Assembly: GCF_014960965.1 (NCBI RefSeq)
Contig: NZ_CP063169.1
Span: forward strand, 1,707,581-1,771,580
DNA: 64,000 bases
Direction: 5' to 3'
Origin: Ruania alkalisoli
Lineage (GTDB): Bacteria > Actinomycetota > Actinomycetes > Actinomycetales > Beutenbergiaceae
Made by a program: the position numbers and the translations under genes. This document shows positions 62,590 to 64,000 of the stretch, piece by piece; position 1 is the stretch's first letter; every line of letters starts with the position of its first letter. The notes beneath the pieces are model-generated. The model was given only the letters and a program-made list of their open reading frames with translations. It did no database searches and was not told the DNA's origin.

Positions 62590-64000
62590 TTAGAAGGGTG
62601 GGTCCTCGTCATCCCCGGGTTGGGCTGGTGTGGGTCCTGGGGTGCGTGGCCCGCCGGGTGTGAGGTCGGTGGTGGTGCCGTCGCGTTCTCGTCGGTAGCG
62701 GTGGCCGGTGGGGGTGGTCCATTCGAAGATGCCGGGTTCGGGTTGGGTGAGGGTGAAGTCGCCGTGGGTTTTGATCAGGTGGTCGCGGGTGCACAACGCG
62801 CCGAGGTTGGCGTCGCTGGTGTGGCCGCCGTCGTTGTAAGCGGTGGTGTGGTCGAGTTGGGCCTCGCTGGCAGGGTGGGTGCAGCCGGGGCGCACGCAGG
62901 TACGGTCACGGGCGCGGATCCGGTCAGCCATGGCCGCGGGTGGTGTGTAGCGGGTGGTGCCGATATCGACCGGGGAACCGGTCAAGGGGTCGGTGACCAG
63001 GCGTCGCCAGATCCCACCGGCCGCCAGGGCGCGGGCGGTAGCCGGGTTGATCGGACCGTACCCCTCGATCACGGGTACCTGACCGATCGGGATCGGCGCC
63101 CCGGGATCGGTGGCACCCTCGAGCGTGCGTCCGGTGGCGTCCTCGGGTGGGCGTCCGGTGGTGTGCTCGGGCCGGTGGCTGGCGCTGCTACGGCCCTGGT
63201 GGCCGGTAGCACCCTCGAGAGGTTCGGGCAGGAGCTGTTCCAGGCTCATCGTGACGTGAACACTGGGCCGGTGCCCGTTACGGGTCGCGACCGGCCACCC
63301 TGCATTCGACCCGCTCTGCCCGCTCTGCTCGGTGGGTGGTGTGGGTGCGGTGGGTGTATCGAGGACACCGGTGTCGAGGGTGCTGATGGCGAGGGTGCTG
63401 GTGGCGAGGGTGCTGGTGGCGAGGGCGTGGTGGCCGAGGCTGGTCAGGGCGTCGAAGCGTAGTTGGTCCAGGGTGCGGGTATCCCCGCTGGCCTTCGCAG
63501 CTCGGGCGGCGCCGTCCAGGGCAAGGTCGAGGGCGAGCACGTCCCCAACGGGGCCTTCCACCCGCAGCGAGGCGACGCCGTCGGGGTGGGCACGGGGGCG
63601 AGTGACGCGCCGCTCGTGGCGGCGCCGCTGGGCACGCGCGTGAGCCTCGTCCGGGTCGACCGCGATCAACGCGGCTGCGACGTCGGCACGTAGCTGCGCC
63701 GGGGTGCGGCCCGGGGCACGCTCGATCACCTCGTCCTCGACCGCGATAGCGACCTGCCAGGGCACGTGCTCCACCCCGTCGGCGATCACGACTGCCCGGG
63801 CCTGATCGATCACCCCGGCCGCGAGCGCCTCCTCGGTCCGGGTCAGGTAGGTCGACAACTGGTGCCCACGCCGGACCAGGTCATGCCCCTGACGCTTGCT
63901 GCACCGCAACCGCAGTGCCAGGCAGTCACCGGCCACCCCAGCCGGGCCCGTGGTGTGCTCGGCCAGCACCTGTGGATTCATCGGCTCACGGCTGGTGAGT
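62590..64000 (-). CDS. 13E12-repeat/DUF222 HNH endonuclease-like protein, 5'-truncated by the window edge
   Basis: An open frame runs from the window end without a stop; 470 residues are visible and the N-terminus lies outside, although an internal ATG at 63981 exists. The first part is a DUF222-like helical domain (SKRQGHDLVRRGHQLSTYLT). A disordered linker with ATSTL repeats and several PEDATGR/LEGAT-like copies follows. The C-terminal HNH motif includes CVRPGCTHPASEAQLDHTTAY, then ALCTRDHLIKTHGD (His and Asn/His in place). These proteins are numerous in actinobacterial genomes and have no established role. Confidence 0.85.
   Translation of the reverse strand, partial: LTSREPMNPQVLAEHTTGPAGVAGDCLALRLRCSKRQGHDLVRRGHQLSTYLTRTEEALAAGVIDQARAVVIADGVEHVPWQVAIAVEDEVIERAPGRTPAQLRADVAAALIAVDPDEAHARAQRRRHERRVTRPRAHPDGVASLRVEGPVGDVLALDLALDGAARAAKASGDTRTLDQLRFDALTSLGHHALATSTLATSTLAISTLDTGVLDTPTAPTPPTEQSGQSGSNAGWPVATRNGHRPSVHVTMSLEQLLPEPLEGATGHQGRSSASHRPEHTTGRPPEDATGRTLEGATDPGAPIPIGQVPVIEGYGPINPATARALAAGGIWRRLVTDPLTGSPVDIGTTRYTPPAAMADRIRARDRTCVRPGCTHPASEAQLDHTTAYNDGGHTSDANLGALCTRDHLIKTHGDFTLTQPEPGIFEWTTPTGHRYRRERDGTTTDLTPGGPRTPGPTPAQPGDDEDPPF
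63376..63435 (-). repeat. 15-base tandem repeats within the HNH gene linker
   Basis: Three almost identical units read GAGGGTGCTGRTGGC on the plus strand (63376-63390, 63391-63405 and 63406-63420), and a fourth, degenerate copy follows at 63421-63435. On the coding strand they specify ATSTL pentapeptides in the linker between the DUF222 and HNH parts. The length can vary by slippage without breaking the frame. Confidence 0.75.

Noticed and set aside
62365-63462. 365-residue plus-strand open frame opposite the HNH gene
   Set aside because: It is Gly/Val/Ala-rich low complexity produced by reading the repeat-rich HNH linker in reverse; the minus-strand frame has a real HNH motif.
62590-64000. 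HNH gene considered as a Cas9-like or homing endonuclease
   Set aside because: It has only the 13E12/DUF222-HNH layout, no RuvC parts and no intein or intron context.

Overview
The window is high-GC DNA densely packed with genes on both strands. Many coding regions start with GTG, neighbouring genes often overlap by ATGA or GTGA, and the gene content is an actinobacterial core. Gene order (ffh-rpsP-rimM-trmD-rplS-lepB-rnhB-DUF2469-yraN-comM-dprA-xerC-rpsB-tsf-pyrH-frr-cdsA-rlmN-dxr-rseP-ispG-proS-rimP-nusA-ylxR-infB-rbfA-truB-ribF-rpsO-pnp-pepR-dapB-dapA-rnj-ftsK-pgsA-cinA-clgR) is that of an actinobacterial chromosome. Details such as the DUF2469 protein, the DUF4081 acetyltransferase, the 13E12-type HNH protein and the DivIVA-repeat protein suit the Micrococcales. 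A member of the Ruaniaceae or Beutenbergiaceae is my guess, not a demonstrated assignment. No tRNA, rRNA, CRISPR array, prophage or insertion sequence was seen.

Layout. 1-2649: 3' part of ffh and an amidohydrolase. 2678-6517: an accessory cassette of a small GntR regulator with two ABC transport systems, behind a near-ideal palindromic operator and set between ffh and rpsP. 6605-9915: rpsP-khpA-rimM-trmD-rplS; trmD is fused to a GNAT acetyltransferase and rplS has a structured leader. 9989-16032: signal peptidase, RNase HII, DUF2469, YraN, ComM, DprA and a XerC-type recombinase. 16039-16722 (minus): an M23 endopeptidase-like protein. 17059-23285: rpsB, tsf, pyrH, frr, cdsA, rlmN and a DivIVA-repeat protein. 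23282-28992: dxr, an RseP/Rip1-type protease, ispG, a DUF4081-GNAT protein and, on the minus strand, an Fpg/Nei glycosylase. 29081-38400: proS, a minus-strand DUF4439-like lipoprotein, then rimP-nusA-ylxR-infB-rbfA-truB. 38437-48883: an aldo/keto reductase, ribF, rpsO-pnp, a PepR-type M16 protease, dapB, a minus-strand GNAT, dapA and RNase J. 48988-50689: an unknown lipoprotein and a TetR regulator divergent from a small four-helix membrane protein. 50847-57415: FtsK, a CapA-like protein (minus), PgsA, CinA, a ClgR-like regulator and a Nei-type glycosylase (minus). 57419-64000: a giant Lhr helicase and a truncated 13E12/HNH protein, both on the minus strand.

Functionally the window is mostly information processing: SRP targeting, ribosome assembly and translation, rRNA and tRNA modification, RNA decay by PNPase and RNase J, and DNA uptake or recombination. 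To this are added MEP-pathway isoprenoid synthesis (dxr, ispG), lysine/diaminopimelate synthesis (dapA, dapB), phospholipid synthesis (cdsA, a PgsA-family enzyme), FAD synthesis (ribF) and DNA repair (two Fpg/Nei glycosylases, Lhr).

The most informative signals beyond the gene list are regulatory. At least eleven operon-leading genes have a -10-like hexamer ending exactly six bases before the start codon, and one more has a seven-base gap; this is the signature of leaderless transcripts. A second group has an extended TGGCANNNT element. Long perfect inverted repeats lie before the gntR-ABC cassette, in the tetR intergenic region and between the GNAT gene and dapA. The rplS and rpsO-pnp leaders contain conspicuous nested stem-loops. 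I see no clear-cut wholly new system; the best candidates for novelty are the TrmD-GNAT fusion, the dual-ABC cassette, the TetR/four-helix pair and the rplS leader.
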